A stretch of DNA of 64,000 nucleotides, taken from contig JAYOLL010000011.1 of assembly GCA_038120295.1 (NCBI GenBank), forward strand, positions 38,075 through 102,074. Reading direction: 5' to 3'. The translations under genes were made by a program, and so were the position numbers. Shown one piece after another: positions 33,656 through 42,554 of this stretch. The notes beneath the pieces were generated by a model. The model saw only the letters and a program-made list of their open reading frames with translations. It was not told the origin of the DNA and made no database searches. Origin of the DNA: JAYOEY01 sp038120295. Lineage in GTDB: Bacteria; Pseudomonadota; Alphaproteobacteria; MPNO01; UBA2964. Position 1 is the first letter of the stretch; every line of letters starts with the position of its first letter.

Positions 33656-33819
33656 TGTCATCCCGGACGTTAGGGGCGCCCGAATAGCGGAGCTATTCGG
33701 CAGCGGTCCTTTCGATCCGGGATCCAGACGGTGTTTGCGGCAATCGAGGTTCTTGATCCCGGGTCACTGACTTTCCTTTCCAAATCAAGATTTGGAGGAA
33801 AGTCGAGCCCGGGATGACA
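33656..33819. repeat. Dispersed intergenic repeat with 11-bp terminal inverted repeats
   Basis: TGTCATCCCGG at 33656-33666 is mirrored by CCGGGATGACA at 33809-33819. The interior holds GGGATCCAGAC and GACTTTCCTTTCCAAATC. Related copies are at 55913-56032 and, more diverged, at 62505-62611. It lies between convergent genes and has no coding frame. The type is common in alphaproteobacterial intergenic regions. Confidence 0.7.
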
Positions 33820-33845
33820 CGAGAAGCGCGATCAAGTCTGCCCCG

Positions 33846-34919
33846 CTAACTCTCCGGCGTCGTCGTGAACCAGTCGGACGGGATGTCCTGCCCCACGCCT
33901 TCCTCCCGAGCGCGTTTCAACAGAACGTAGCCCAGCACCGAGAACTGATAGCCGCACCCGACCGAGTTGATCATGCAGGTGATCTGATCGTCGGACGTGC
34001 GGCCCGGCGCCTTCCCCGCGACGAATTCGGCGATGGTCGGTAGCGTCGCAAACTCCGTTTCCGCCGCCAGGTTCTGGAACCCGGCGCCCGGTTCCTCCGG
34101 CAGGATGCCGATGCCTTCCGTCTTGATGAAGACCGGGTCGCATTCGCCGATATGGGTTGAGACCACGTCCGCCGCCTTTACGACAGCGGTTTCCAGCTCG
34201 AACATGTTGATACAGGACACATGCATGCCGGGTTCTAGCCAGTCGGCGCGGAATACGTGGCTGCGGCTGTTGGTGGCGCACAGCACCACGTCGGCGTCGG
34301 CCACTGCTTCTTCCGCCGTTTCCGCCGGGCGGATGTCGAGCCCGTGGCGCTGCGCCATGGTGGCGGCGAAAAGCTTTCGCCGTTCCGGCGCCGTGCTGTA
34401 GCAGCGCATTTCCTCGATCCGCATCACGGTCTTCGCCGCCTCGATCTGCGCCCGCGCCTGAACCCCGGTGCCGATCAGCGCGACCCTGCCTGCCGTCTTC
34501 TTCCCGACATGGCGGATGCCGAGCGCGGTGATAGAGGCGACGCGTTTCGACTGCGCGCCGTCGGGATAGATCGCCAGCAGCTCGCCGGTTTCGGTGGAGA
34601 ACACCATGACGAAGCCGGTATAGCGCCCGTCATCGTCGGACGGCACGCGGTCGCGCCGCAGCCTGTCGCCGTCGCGCACATAGCGCAGCGTGTCGGAATT
34701 GACGCGGATCGTGCCGACCCCGAATTTCGGGATCGCCCCATCCATCGATTTCATCGCGAAGATATCGTCCGGTCGTTCCGTCGCCGCGATCATGTCGGTG
34801 CGCACGCGATAGATGCCGCGCCCGGCGGCCAGCTCGCCATAGGCCTCTTCCATCGCCCTGATCAGCTCACCCATATCGAGCAGCGATCGCAACTGTTCGT
34901 CGGTCAGCAGGATGGCCAT
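33846..34919 (-). CDS. Ornithine cyclodeaminase / mu-crystallin family protein, copy 3
   Basis: 357 residues from the ATG at 34917-34919, chosen because CAGGAA lies eight bases upstream; the longer frame to 35009 has unlike-coding sequence. Starts MAILLTDEQLRSLLDMGEL; dinucleotide motif VALIGTGVQARAQIEAAKTV. The C-terminal segment GCGYQFSVLGYVLLKRARE is shared with copy 2 rather than copy 1 in length. Divergent from the luciferase-like monooxygenase at 35030. Third OCD gene in this window; ligand unknown. Confidence 0.88.
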   Translation of the reverse strand: MAILLTDEQLRSLLDMGELIRAMEEAYGELAAGRGIYRVRTDMIAATERPDDIFAMKSMDGAIPKFGVGTIRVNSDTLRYVRDGDRLRRDRVPSDDDGRYTGFVMVFSTETGELLAIYPDGAQSKRVASITALGIRHVGKKTAGRVALIGTGVQARAQIEAAKTVMRIEEMRCYSTAPERRKLFAATMAQRHGLDIRPAETAEEAVADADVVLCATNSRSHVFRADWLEPGMHVSCINMFELETAVVKAADVVSTHIGECDPVFIKTEGIGILPEEPGAGFQNLAAETEFATLPTIAEFVAGKAPGRTSDDQITCMINSVGCGYQFSVLGYVLLKRAREEGVGQDIPSDWFTTTPES

Positions 34920-35029
34920 GGCTGTTCCTGTAATTTCGTAAATCCTGAATATCGTGCTTGCTAGAGAGATGTCGTTCAAGGTCGAACCGGGTATGCTCGG
35001 CTGGAGCAAATCAGGAGCATCCGCCCACC

Positions 35030-36085
35030 ATGCATTTCGGCCTCTTTTCCAACGGGTTCCGGCCCCACACGACCGCGGCGCAGACCTACCAGGACGATAT
35101 CGACGAGATCGTTCTCGCGGACGAGCTCGGTTTTCGCGATGTCTATATCAGCGAGCATCACGGCGAGCCGCCCTATATCAATCGGATCGACACCATCCCC
35201 GCGCCGGAATTCATGATGTGCAAGCTGGCCGCGCTGACGAAGAACATTCGCATGGGGGCGGCGGTGAAGCTGCTGCATCTGCACCACCCGCTCGACGTCG
35301 CGGTCCAGGCGACGACGATCGAGCATCTGGTGGGGAAGGGGCGGTTCATCTTCGGGTTCGGTTCGGGCTTTCCCCATCCGCAGTTCGCCGAGGCGCGCGG
35401 TCTGGGTTTCGAGAACCGCCACGCACGGCTCCGGGAATCGCTGGAAACCGTCCTTAAACTCTGGACCGAAGACGAGCCGTTCGATCTCGACGGGGAGTAC
35501 TGGACGGGGAAGAACATGGTCGCCCTGCCCAAGCCGCTGTCCGAGCCGCATATGCCGATGGCGACCGCGACCGACACGCCCGAGATGATCGAACTGGCCG
35601 CCCGGCGCGGCTACGCGCTGCTCTGCGCGTTCTTCGAATCTGAAGAGGTGCTGCGCGGCAAGGCGGATCTGTACGAAAAGGCGGGCCGGGAGGCTGGCCA
35701 TGAGAACCCGCGCAGCATGGTCGCCGGCTCGCGCGCGGTCTATGTCGCGGATTCGGAGAAGGAGGCGCTGGAGCATCTGCGCCCCGCCGTGACGCATGAG
35801 GTCGGATTCCAGGCCGAGCGCGGTTTTCTCACCATGCTGAAGCGCGTCTACCATATCGACGTGCCGAACAACGATCAGGCTCTCGACGCGCTGGTCGAGG
35901 CGGGCATCTACGTGCTTGGCGACCCCGACAGCGTGGAGAAACGCCTCCGGAAATACCATGACGATTGCGGCGGGTTCGGCACCTTCCTGCTGGTTGGCGG
36001 CAAGAACTGGACGACGAAGGAAAACCGCGCCCGCTCGCTCCGCCGCTTCATGGGAGAGGTCGCGCCGCAACTGGCGGACTTGTGA
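35030..36085 (+). CDS. Luciferase-like (LLM) flavin-dependent monooxygenase, copy 1
   Basis: 351 residues from the ATG at 35030 (AGGAG 15 bases upstream). Starts MHFGLFSNGFRPHTTAAQTY and has the TIM-barrel pattern of bacterial-luciferase-like enzymes: VYISEHHGEPPYINRID near residue 42, VGKGRFIFGFGSGFPHPQF near residue 105 and HPHxxLRESLE-type helices after. Requires reduced FMN or F420; no flavin reductase is adjacent, though one is encoded at 1-707. Followed 64 bp later by a TauD-type dioxygenase on the same strand, so the two may act in sequence. Confidence 0.88.
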   Translation: MHFGLFSNGFRPHTTAAQTYQDDIDEIVLADELGFRDVYISEHHGEPPYINRIDTIPAPEFMMCKLAALTKNIRMGAAVKLLHLHHPLDVAVQATTIEHLVGKGRFIFGFGSGFPHPQFAEARGLGFENRHARLRESLETVLKLWTEDEPFDLDGEYWTGKNMVALPKPLSEPHMPMATATDTPEMIELAARRGYALLCAFFESEEVLRGKADLYEKAGREAGHENPRSMVAGSRAVYVADSEKEALEHLRPAVTHEVGFQAERGFLTMLKRVYHIDVPNNDQALDALVEAGIYVLGDPDSVEKRLRKYHDDCGGFGTFLLVGGKNWTTKENRARSLRRFMGEVAPQLADL

Positions 36086-36149
36086 GGGGTCTCAAGTCGA
36101 TCAGCGCAAACTGCTTGTCCGGTCGAGGATCACTATTGAGAATCCCCAC

Positions 36150-36992
36150 ATGACCGACTTCACCGTAAACCCGCTGTCTCCGGTGCTCGGGGCCGAGATG
36201 ATCGGGGCGGATCTCGCCGCCGATCTGGACGATGACAGCTTCGCCGCCATCCGTGACGCCTGGCTCGAAGCCGACGGGATCATGGTGTTCCGCGATCAGG
36301 AGCTGACGCCGGACGACCATATCGCCTTTTCGCGCCGGCTGGGCCCGTTGGAAAAGCACGTGCTGGAGACCTATCTGCTGCCCGGCTATCCGGAAATCTA
36401 CCGCGTCTCCAACAAGGTGAAGGACGGCGTACCGCAGGGACGCGAGAAGGCCGGTACCTACTGGCATTCAGACCTGTCCTACATGAACCCGCCGGCGCTG
36501 GCCTCGCTGCTTTACGGGCTGGAAGTGCCGCCGTCGGGCGGCGATACGATGTTCTGCAGCCTCTATGCCGCTTATGACGCGCTATCGGACACGATGAAAT
36601 CGATCCTCGAAGGGCTCGCGGCGGTGCACGATTTCGGGTTTGCCTCGCGCGGCGTGTTCAGGGCCGAGCAGGCGACGCAGTCGCAGCTCGATGCGACGCC
36701 GGCGGTCGAGCATCCGGTGGTGAGGAGCCATCCCGAAACCGGACGCAAGGTGCTGTTCGTCAATCCCGGCTTCACGTCGCATATCGTCGGGATGCACCCG
36801 GCGGAGAGCCGCGCGCTGCTGGAGTTCCTGTTCGCGCATGCGACGCAGCCGGAATTCATCTACCGCCACCGCTGGCGGAAGAACGACCTGGTGATGTGGG
36901 ACAATCGCTGCACCATGCATTACGCCGTCGCCGATTACGACGGCGTCGGCGAGCGCTACATGCACCGGACGACGGTTATGTGCGTGGAATAG
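36150..36992 (+). CDS. TauD/TfdA-family Fe(II)/2-oxoglutarate dioxygenase
   Basis: 280 residues from the ATG at 36150; upstream in-frame sequence overlaps the previous gene and lacks family sequence. The iron ligands are H106 and D108 (TYWHSDLSY) and the distal H257 (CTMHYAV), with R269/R273 in GERYMHRTTV for 2-oxoglutarate. Length and N-terminal pattern (SPVLGAEMIGADLAADLD) fit the TauD/TfdA clan, which hydroxylates sulfonates, phenoxyacetates and many other small acids. It lies directly after the LLM monooxygenase. Substrate not assignable. Confidence 0.9.
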   Translation: MTDFTVNPLSPVLGAEMIGADLAADLDDDSFAAIRDAWLEADGIMVFRDQELTPDDHIAFSRRLGPLEKHVLETYLLPGYPEIYRVSNKVKDGVPQGREKAGTYWHSDLSYMNPPALASLLYGLEVPPSGGDTMFCSLYAAYDALSDTMKSILEGLAAVHDFGFASRGVFRAEQATQSQLDATPAVEHPVVRSHPETGRKVLFVNPGFTSHIVGMHPAESRALLEFLFAHATQPEFIYRHRWRKNDLVMWDNRCTMHYAVADYDGVGERYMHRTTVMCVE

Positions 36993-37115
36993 CGGCGGTT
37001 GCCGCCCGGTCGCGCCGCTCAAGTCCGGACGGTGGTGTCACGACACTGTCATTTTTCGGTTCTAATCTGGGTACGCCTAATTTCTCTCAACGGCTGCGGC
37101 CGGAAGAACAAGTAC

Positions 37116-38534
37116 GTGACCACCGACTTCGATTACGATTTCCTGTGTATCGGCAGCGGTCCTGCCGGACAGCGCGCCGCCGTGCAGGCGGCCAAGCTGC
37201 GGAAAAGGGTCGCCATCGTCGAGCGGGATTTCGATATTGGCGGGGCCTGTCTGCAGACCGGTACAATCCCGTCCAAGACCTTCCGCGAGGCCGTCCTGTC
37301 GTTCCGTCATCATCGCAGCGGCGCCGCGCTCAACGGTTCGGACCGTCCTTCGCTAACGTATGAGGAAGAGCGGCCTACCGCCGGAAAGCTGCTGTCGCGG
37401 GTCAATACTATCGTGACGACCGAGGCCAATATCCAGCGCGACCAGCTTCACCGAAACGGCATCGACGTCGTTCCGGGTACGGCGTCGTTCGTTGACCCTA
37501 ACCGGGTTCTTATAAAAAGCCTGACCGGGACACGCGAAATCTCGGCAAACCGGATCCTGATCGCGGTCGGGACGAGGACGCATCAAACGGCCCGGTTTTC
37601 CACGGATGTCCCCGGCGTTATCTGCAGCGACGATATTCTGAATCTGCAGGAATTGCCGCGCAGCCTAGTGGTGATCGGGTGCGGGGTGATCGGTATTGAA
37701 TACGCCTCAATGTTCGCGGAGCTCGGCGTCAAGGTGACGGTTATCGATGGTCGCAGCCGGCCGCTGGAGTTCCTCGACTCCGAGATCGTGGATGAGTTGG
37801 TTCACCAGCTCCGCAAGCACATGCTGACCTTCCGGCTGGGCGAGACCGTGGAAAGCCTCGAAGCGCGTGAAGGGCCGCCGCCGCAGGTTCTGGTCCGGCT
37901 CGAATCCGGCAAACGACTGGCGGCCGATATGGTGCTCGCCTGCACCGGGCGCATCGGGGCGAGCGATACGCTCGCGCTGGATCGCGCCGGGCTTTCCACC
38001 GATGACCGGGGCCGTATTCCCGTCGACGAGTGTTTCCGGTCGGAAGTGCCGCACATATATGCGGCGGGAGATATTATCGGCTATCCCAGCCTCGCCGCGA
38101 CATCGTCGGAACAGGGGCGGCTGGCGGCGTGTCATGCGTTCGATGCGGGTGCGGGCGCAATGCCGGGCCATTTCCCCATCGGTATCTATTCGATCCCGGA
38201 AATCTCGATGGTGGGTCAGGCCGAGCACGAGCTGACAGAACAGAAAGTCCCGTACGAGACAGGCATCGCCCGTTATCGCGAGATTGCGCGCGGCCAGATC
38301 CTCGGCGACGATTCAGGCGTTCTGAAGATGATTTTTCACGCCGAGACCCGTGAATTGCTCGGCGTTCACGTTATCGGGTCGGGGGCGACGGAACTGATCC
38401 ATATCGGTCAGGCCGTCCTCGGGCTTGGGGGAGGGTTGTCCTATTTCCTCGAAACCGTGTTCAACTATCCGACCCTGGCCGAGTGTTATAAAGTCGCGGC
38501 GCTCGACGCCTATAATAAACTGCGTCTGGAATAG
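37116..38534 (+). CDS. sthA: Soluble pyridine nucleotide transhydrogenase (SthA-type)
   Basis: 472 residues from a GTG at 37116 with GGAAGAA about ten bases upstream. N-terminal FLCIGSGPAGQRAAVQAAKL binds FAD and the redox site is GGACLQTGTIPSKTFREAV: the second Cys of the disulfide-reductase CxxxxC pair is absent, as in E. coli SthA, so it is not a lipoamide dehydrogenase. A second dinucleotide motif VVIGCGVIGIEYASMFAELG and the C-terminal interface (FNYPTLAECYKVAALDAYNK) follow. It interconverts NADPH and NADH in the cytoplasm. PPK2 follows after 27 bp. The closing end lacks the interface His-Pro of dihydrolipoamide dehydrogenases. Confidence 0.92.
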   Translation: MTTDFDYDFLCIGSGPAGQRAAVQAAKLRKRVAIVERDFDIGGACLQTGTIPSKTFREAVLSFRHHRSGAALNGSDRPSLTYEEERPTAGKLLSRVNTIVTTEANIQRDQLHRNGIDVVPGTASFVDPNRVLIKSLTGTREISANRILIAVGTRTHQTARFSTDVPGVICSDDILNLQELPRSLVVIGCGVIGIEYASMFAELGVKVTVIDGRSRPLEFLDSEIVDELVHQLRKHMLTFRLGETVESLEAREGPPPQVLVRLESGKRLAADMVLACTGRIGASDTLALDRAGLSTDDRGRIPVDECFRSEVPHIYAAGDIIGYPSLAATSSEQGRLAACHAFDAGAGAMPGHFPIGIYSIPEISMVGQAEHELTEQKVPYETGIARYREIARGQILGDDSGVLKMIFHAETRELLGVHVIGSGATELIHIGQAVLGLGGGLSYFLETVFNYPTLAECYKVAALDAYNKLRLE

Positions 38535-38561
38535 CGGCGAAGATCGGACGGGAGCAAAATC

Positions 38562-39476
38562 ATGAACTTCGATGACAGGCGGGACAAAAGCTGGGTCGAT
38601 GCGGAGCTGGAGGACAGCTTCGATGAAGAGCTCGAAATGGAGATCGACGACGAGCGCGTCGCCCGGGAACTGAAGGACATCACAGACCTGCGCGTTGGCT
38701 CCACCATGGGGCGACGCGAATATTTTCAGGCGCTGCTCAGATTACAGGCCCAACTGGTCGAACTGCAGGACTGGGTAGTGCATACCGGCTACAAGCTAGT
38801 TGCCATCTTCGAAGGGCGCGATTCTGCGGGGAAGGGCGGCGTTATCAAGCGCATTACGCAACGGCTCAATCCGCGTGTTTGCCGGGTCGTTGCGTTGCCG
38901 GCGCCAAGCGAACGCGAAACGACCCAGTGGTATTTCCAGCGCTACGTCACGCATCTGCCGGCCGCCGGCGAGATCGTCCTGTTCGACCGCTCCTGGTACA
39001 ACCGGGCTGGCGTCGAGCGGGTGATGAATTTTGCGACGCCCGAACAGGTTTCCCAGTTCTTCACCGATGTGCCTGAATTCGAACGTATGCTGGCGCGCTC
39101 GGGCATCAAGCTGATCAAGTACTGGTTCTCCATTACCGACCAGGAACAGCAACTGCGCTTTCTGATGCGTATCCACGATCCGATGAAGCAGTGGAAGCTG
39201 AGTCCGATGGATCTGCAGTCGCGCATTCGCTGGGAGAAGTATGCCAAGGTGAAGGAGGAAATGTTCGAACGCACGAACATCCCCGAGGCACCGTGGTATA
39301 TCGTCGAAGGCAACGACAAGAAACGCGCGCGGCTTAACTGCATCGATCATCTGCTGCGGCAGATCCCGTATGAGCAGGTGCCGCACGAACAGCCTGTCCT
39401 GCCCGACAGGGTGTTCAACCCCGAATACGAGCGCAAGACCCTGCCGGACGAACTCTACGTGCCGGAGAAGTACTGA
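38562..39476 (+). CDS. ppk2: Polyphosphate kinase 2 (PPK2)
   Basis: 304 residues. Walker A is GRDSAGKGG at 85-93 and the Walker B-like segment is EIVLFDRSWYNRAGVERVM near 146; TQWYFQRYVTHLPAAG and the C-terminal RIRWEKYAKVKEEMFERTN are PPK2 signatures. An acidic N-terminal extension of about 45 residues (EDSFDEELEMEIDDER) is present. It uses polyphosphate to phosphorylate nucleoside mono- or diphosphates; class I is likely from length and sequence. The 3' end overlaps the convergent Rieske gene by 22 bases. Confidence 0.93.
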   Translation: MNFDDRRDKSWVDAELEDSFDEELEMEIDDERVARELKDITDLRVGSTMGRREYFQALLRLQAQLVELQDWVVHTGYKLVAIFEGRDSAGKGGVIKRITQRLNPRVCRVVALPAPSERETTQWYFQRYVTHLPAAGEIVLFDRSWYNRAGVERVMNFATPEQVSQFFTDVPEFERMLARSGIKLIKYWFSITDQEQQLRFLMRIHDPMKQWKLSPMDLQSRIRWEKYAKVKEEMFERTNIPEAPWYIVEGNDKKRARLNCIDHLLRQIPYEQVPHEQPVLPDRVFNPEYERKTLPDELYVPEKY

Positions 39477-40702
39477 CCCGCGCCGGTCTGCTCCGCGAGC
39501 TGGTCCTCAACCGCAGCCGTGAAATCGCCATCCGGCGGCAGGATGAACCGGGTCGAGCGGGCACGGTAATCGTTCGGGTCCAGACCCGGAGGAGTCCCGC
39601 CGGCCTCGTGCGCGGCGACCACATCCAGAAGCATCTTCCTGATCCGGATTATCGCGATATCGCTGCTTCCGAGATGTTCCATCGTGCGGTCGGCGACGGG
39701 GCCCATTGATTCCTGGACCGCGCTGTCCTGGATGGCGAGCCCGTGCATGCCGGTAAAGCTGCCGCCGCTGGCCTGCGCCTCGCGGTCGATCATGTAGTCG
39801 TTGTCGCGGTTCTGTACCGCCCTGTCCGTGCCGGGGATGTTTTCGGTGTGGATGTGAAGAAACTTTCTGGAGAGTTCCAGCTCCTCATCGGTGAACGGGC
39901 CCGACGGTTTGAAGTCAATGCTGTAGAGCATGGTGTTTTCGTCATCCATCGGCACCCACATATGCGCGCCGTTGGGCGTCGTCGCGAACACCTTGTGGAA
40001 GGGCAGGATCATCAGGTTGGAGCCCCATCGAATCCGGTCTTCCGCGATTTGCCGCCCGACGCCCACCATCATGCCGAAGCCGGTGCGGAAGGCATCGTGG
40101 CGACTGGGAGTGATCGAGTTGGCGTTGACCGCATTGGACCCGCGATGCAGGAACCCGAGATGCGCCGAGTCGAACCCGCCTTCGAGCCCCTGCAGCCAGT
40201 TGCATTCCTGGATATGCCGACTGGCGTAGATGTTTTCCGGCGGCAGGAGCGTCCATTCCAGCGGCGGAAATTCCGGTTTCAGCTCCGCCGGTCCCATATA
40301 GGCCCAGACGATGCCGCCCGCTTCATGACAGGGATAGGCTTTGATGCTCACCTTGTCCTGAAAGTTGCTGCCGGGCGGTTCGGAGGGCAGGTCGACGCAT
40401 TTGCCCGTAACGTCGAATTTCCAGCCGTGATAGACGCAACGAAGCCCGCATTCCTCGTTGCGGCCGAAGAACATCGAGGCGGTGCGGTGAGGGCAGCGCT
40501 CATCGACCAGGCCGGGCCGACCCTCGGTATCGCGGAACGCAACGAGGTTCTCGCCCAGCAGCTTCACGCGCACCGGCGGACAATCCGGCTTCGCGACCTG
40601 GTGCGAAAACACCGCGGGGATCCAGTAGCGCCGCATCAGCCGCCCGATCGGCGTGTCCGGTCCGGTGCGGGTCAGAAGGTCGTTTTCTTCCTGTGAGAGC
40701 AT
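39455..40702 (-). CDS. Rieske aromatic-ring oxygenase alpha subunit, copy 1
   Basis: 415 residues from the ATG at 40700-40702 with GGGAGGA upstream. The Rieske centre is C70-P-H72 and C89-x-x-H92 (RCVYHGWKFD), the mononuclear-iron site D178, H181 and H186 (DSAHLGFLH). This single-component layout (no beta subunit, no ferredoxin nearby) is seen in the phthalate-type oxygenase group, such as vanillate, carbazole and phenoxybenzoate oxygenases. The paralogue at 49954 has the same numbering of ligands, so the two are recently related. Reductase partner not in the window. Confidence 0.92.
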   Translation of the reverse strand: MLSQEENDLLTRTGPDTPIGRLMRRYWIPAVFSHQVAKPDCPPVRVKLLGENLVAFRDTEGRPGLVDERCPHRTASMFFGRNEECGLRCVYHGWKFDVTGKCVDLPSEPPGSNFQDKVSIKAYPCHEAGGIVWAYMGPAELKPEFPPLEWTLLPPENIYASRHIQECNWLQGLEGGFDSAHLGFLHRGSNAVNANSITPSRHDAFRTGFGMMVGVGRQIAEDRIRWGSNLMILPFHKVFATTPNGAHMWVPMDDENTMLYSIDFKPSGPFTDEELELSRKFLHIHTENIPGTDRAVQNRDNDYMIDREAQASGGSFTGMHGLAIQDSAVQESMGPVADRTMEHLGSSDIAIIRIRKMLLDVVAAHEAGGTPPGLDPNDYRARSTRFILPPDGDFTAAVEDQLAEQTGAGQYFSGT

Positions 40703-40753
40703 TGGCTTGTCCTCCCAAGTGGACGACAATTACAGCAGAGTTTGGAACGGACC

Positions 40754-40850
40754 GCATCCTTCGAGACGCTCGCTGCCACTCGCTCCTCAGGATGAGGTAC
40801 TCACTTCTTCCTCATCCTGAGGAGGCGCGTAGCGCCGTCTCGAAGGATGC
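40754..40850. repeat. Perfect-ended hairpin repeat
   Basis: GCATCCTTCGAGACG (40754-40768) is complementary to CGTCTCGAAGGATGC (40836-40850), and an inner CCTCAGGATGAGG (40786-40798) to CCTCATCCTGAGG (40810-40822). It would form a long cruciform or RNA hairpin. A diverged copy is at 28491-28588. It separates the divergent Rieske and maleate-isomerase-like genes, lying 20 bp before the start of the latter, so it may carry or disturb its promoter. Confidence 0.8.
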
Positions 40851-40870
40851 GGCGCCAAAAGGAGACAAAA

Positions 40871-41579
40871 ATGTACGGATACCGGATACACATCGCCGCC
40901 GGCGGCGACGGAGGTGTTTCCCTACGAGTTTTACAGGATCGTACCTGACGGGGTAACGCTGGTGGTCAACACGCTGCCGCTGGTCGAGCGCGATTCAGAC
41001 GAGGTCGACCGGGCCTACGAGGTCAGTCTCAACGTCGCGCACGCGATGGCGAGGGCAGGGTGCGACATCTTCTGTTTCGGTGGGTTGCCGATCAACGTGT
41101 CGCGCGGTTTCGCCAATGCCGAGGAGATGGCGGCGGCGACCGAGAAGGAGATCGGCATTCCAGTCATCACCAGCGTGTCCTCGCAGCGCGATGCGCTGGC
41201 GGCGCTCGGCTCGAAGAAGATCGGCATCGTCCAGCCCTACGACGACAGCCATGGCGAGCGGCATATGAACTACATCTGCGAGATGGGGCTGGAGCCGATG
41301 GGTTATGTCTGTCTCAACACTACTTTCATCAAGCTGGGCGAGGTGGACGAGGAGCATGTGCTGGAAAACGCCCGCCGCCTTTGCCGGGAACATCCGGAGC
41401 TGGATACGGTCTACATGTTCTGTCCGCACTATGCGGTGATCAATACCATCGACAAAATCGAGCAGGAATTCGGCGTCAGCGTCATGGCATCGTTGCAGGC
41501 CATCGTGTGGAACGCGCTGCGTCGCACGGGCGTCGACGATAAAATCGAAGGCTACGGGCGGCTGTTCCGGGAGTTTTAA
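40871..41579 (+). pseudogene. Maleate isomerase / Asp-Glu racemase family gene, frameshifted near the N-terminus
   Basis: A strong AGGAG site precedes the ATG at 40871, which reads M-Y-G-Y-R, but from about 40884 the family sequence continues in another frame: G-Y-T-S-P-P-A-A-T-E-V-F-P-Y-E-F. Loss of one CGGAT unit from a tandem CGGATCGGAT would give exactly this. The rest is intact: CFGGLPINVSRG and MFCPHYAVINT provide the two Cys used in catalysis by maleate cis-trans isomerase and arylmalonate decarboxylase relatives. A GTG at 40914 could restart a shorter protein but would omit the first strand. A sequencing error is not excluded. No cotranscribed neighbour. Confidence 0.75.
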
Positions 41580-41611
41580 AGACTGAACAGGTGCGGCGGC
41601 GAGGTCGTCTG

Positions 41612-41632
41612 GCCCCCGGGCTTGACCCGGGG
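41612..41632. terminator. Hairpin between convergent genes (possible bidirectional terminator)
   Basis: CCCCCGGG pairs with CCCGGGG around a CTTGA loop, between the stop of the racemase-like gene and the EamA stop, with AAAAAATCT on its right. It may be a remnant of the TGTCATCCCGG repeat family rather than a dedicated terminator. Confidence 0.4.
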
Positions 41633-41657
41633 CGAGTCATCGGGGCAGCTAAAAAAT

Positions 41658-42554
41658 CTAACCCGCCTTCTTTCCCATCCGGGATTCGTGCCAGGAGATG
41701 AACCAGGTGCTGCCGAAGATGATGGTGGCGCCGATCCAGGTAAAAATGTTTGTCGGCTCGGCGAACAGGAACCAGGCAACGATGACGCTCATCGGCAGGC
41801 GCAGGAAATCGAACGGCATGACGGCACTGGCGTCGGCGGCCTCGTAGCTCTTTGCCTGGCAGAAATGAGCGAATGTGCCGAACAGCCCGACCCCGGCCAG
41901 CACGGCGAAATCCAGACCCGTCGGCATGGTGCCGACAATTAGTGTGGGAATCAGCGTAAGCGGCAGGATCATGATGTTCATATAGAACACGATCAGTGAG
42001 GCGGATTCGGTCCGCGTCAGAAATTTCAGACTGGTCCATGAACCGGCATAGAACGCCGCCGACAGGAGCAGCATCATAACCGCCAGCGAGATTTCCGTAT
42101 CGAATGGGCGGAGGATCACCACCGTGCCCGCAAACCCGCAGAGCGTGGCTGTCCAGCGCGCGGCGTCGACACGCTCCCGCAGCACCAGCGCGGCGCAGAC
42201 CGTCACGAACAGCGGGATAATGAAGGTATAGGCGACGGCGTCCGACAGCGGCACGAAGGCGACGCCGTAATAGTAGGTCAGCATGGCGGCCATCGCGAAG
42301 GCGGCGCGGCTGAAATGCATGCCGAGCCGCTTCGTCCGCAGGCCGGACAGCCCGTGCTGCAGCAGGGGCGGTATGACGAAGATCATCCCGACCAGCGCCC
42401 GGAAGAATACCACCTCAACCGTCGGGTACCGGTTCTCCAGCCAGCGGACGCAGGCAAGCATCGCGGTAAAGGACAGAGCCGCGACGAACATCCAGAAAGC
42501 GCCGCGCTGGATGGCGCGGCGCCGGTCCGGAACGGATGGGTCCGAAACGCTCAA
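41658..42554 (-). CDS. EamA/DMT-family transporter
   Basis: 298 residues with ten predicted membrane helices and two homologous EamA halves: AFWMFVAALSFTAMLACVRW near the start and ILPLTLIPTLIVGTMPTGLD beginning the second. The C-terminus ends in a basic RMGKKAG. DMT exporters of this type move metabolites or amino acids. Its start overlaps the CmcJ-like gene stop by four bases, so it is translationally coupled to the cluster and may export its product. Confidence 0.85.
   Translation of the reverse strand: MSVSDPSVPDRRRAIQRGAFWMFVAALSFTAMLACVRWLENRYPTVEVVFFRALVGMIFVIPPLLQHGLSGLRTKRLGMHFSRAAFAMAAMLTYYYGVAFVPLSDAVAYTFIIPLFVTVCAALVLRERVDAARWTATLCGFAGTVVILRPFDTEISLAVMMLLLSAAFYAGSWTSLKFLTRTESASLIVFYMNIMILPLTLIPTLIVGTMPTGLDFAVLAGVGLFGTFAHFCQAKSYEAADASAVMPFDFLRLPMSVIVAWFLFAEPTNIFTWIGATIIFGSTWFISWHESRMGKKAG

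Noticed and set aside
37116..38534. Dihydrolipoamide dehydrogenase
   Set aside because: Only one Cys of the redox pair is present (GGACLQTGTIPSK), matching SthA.
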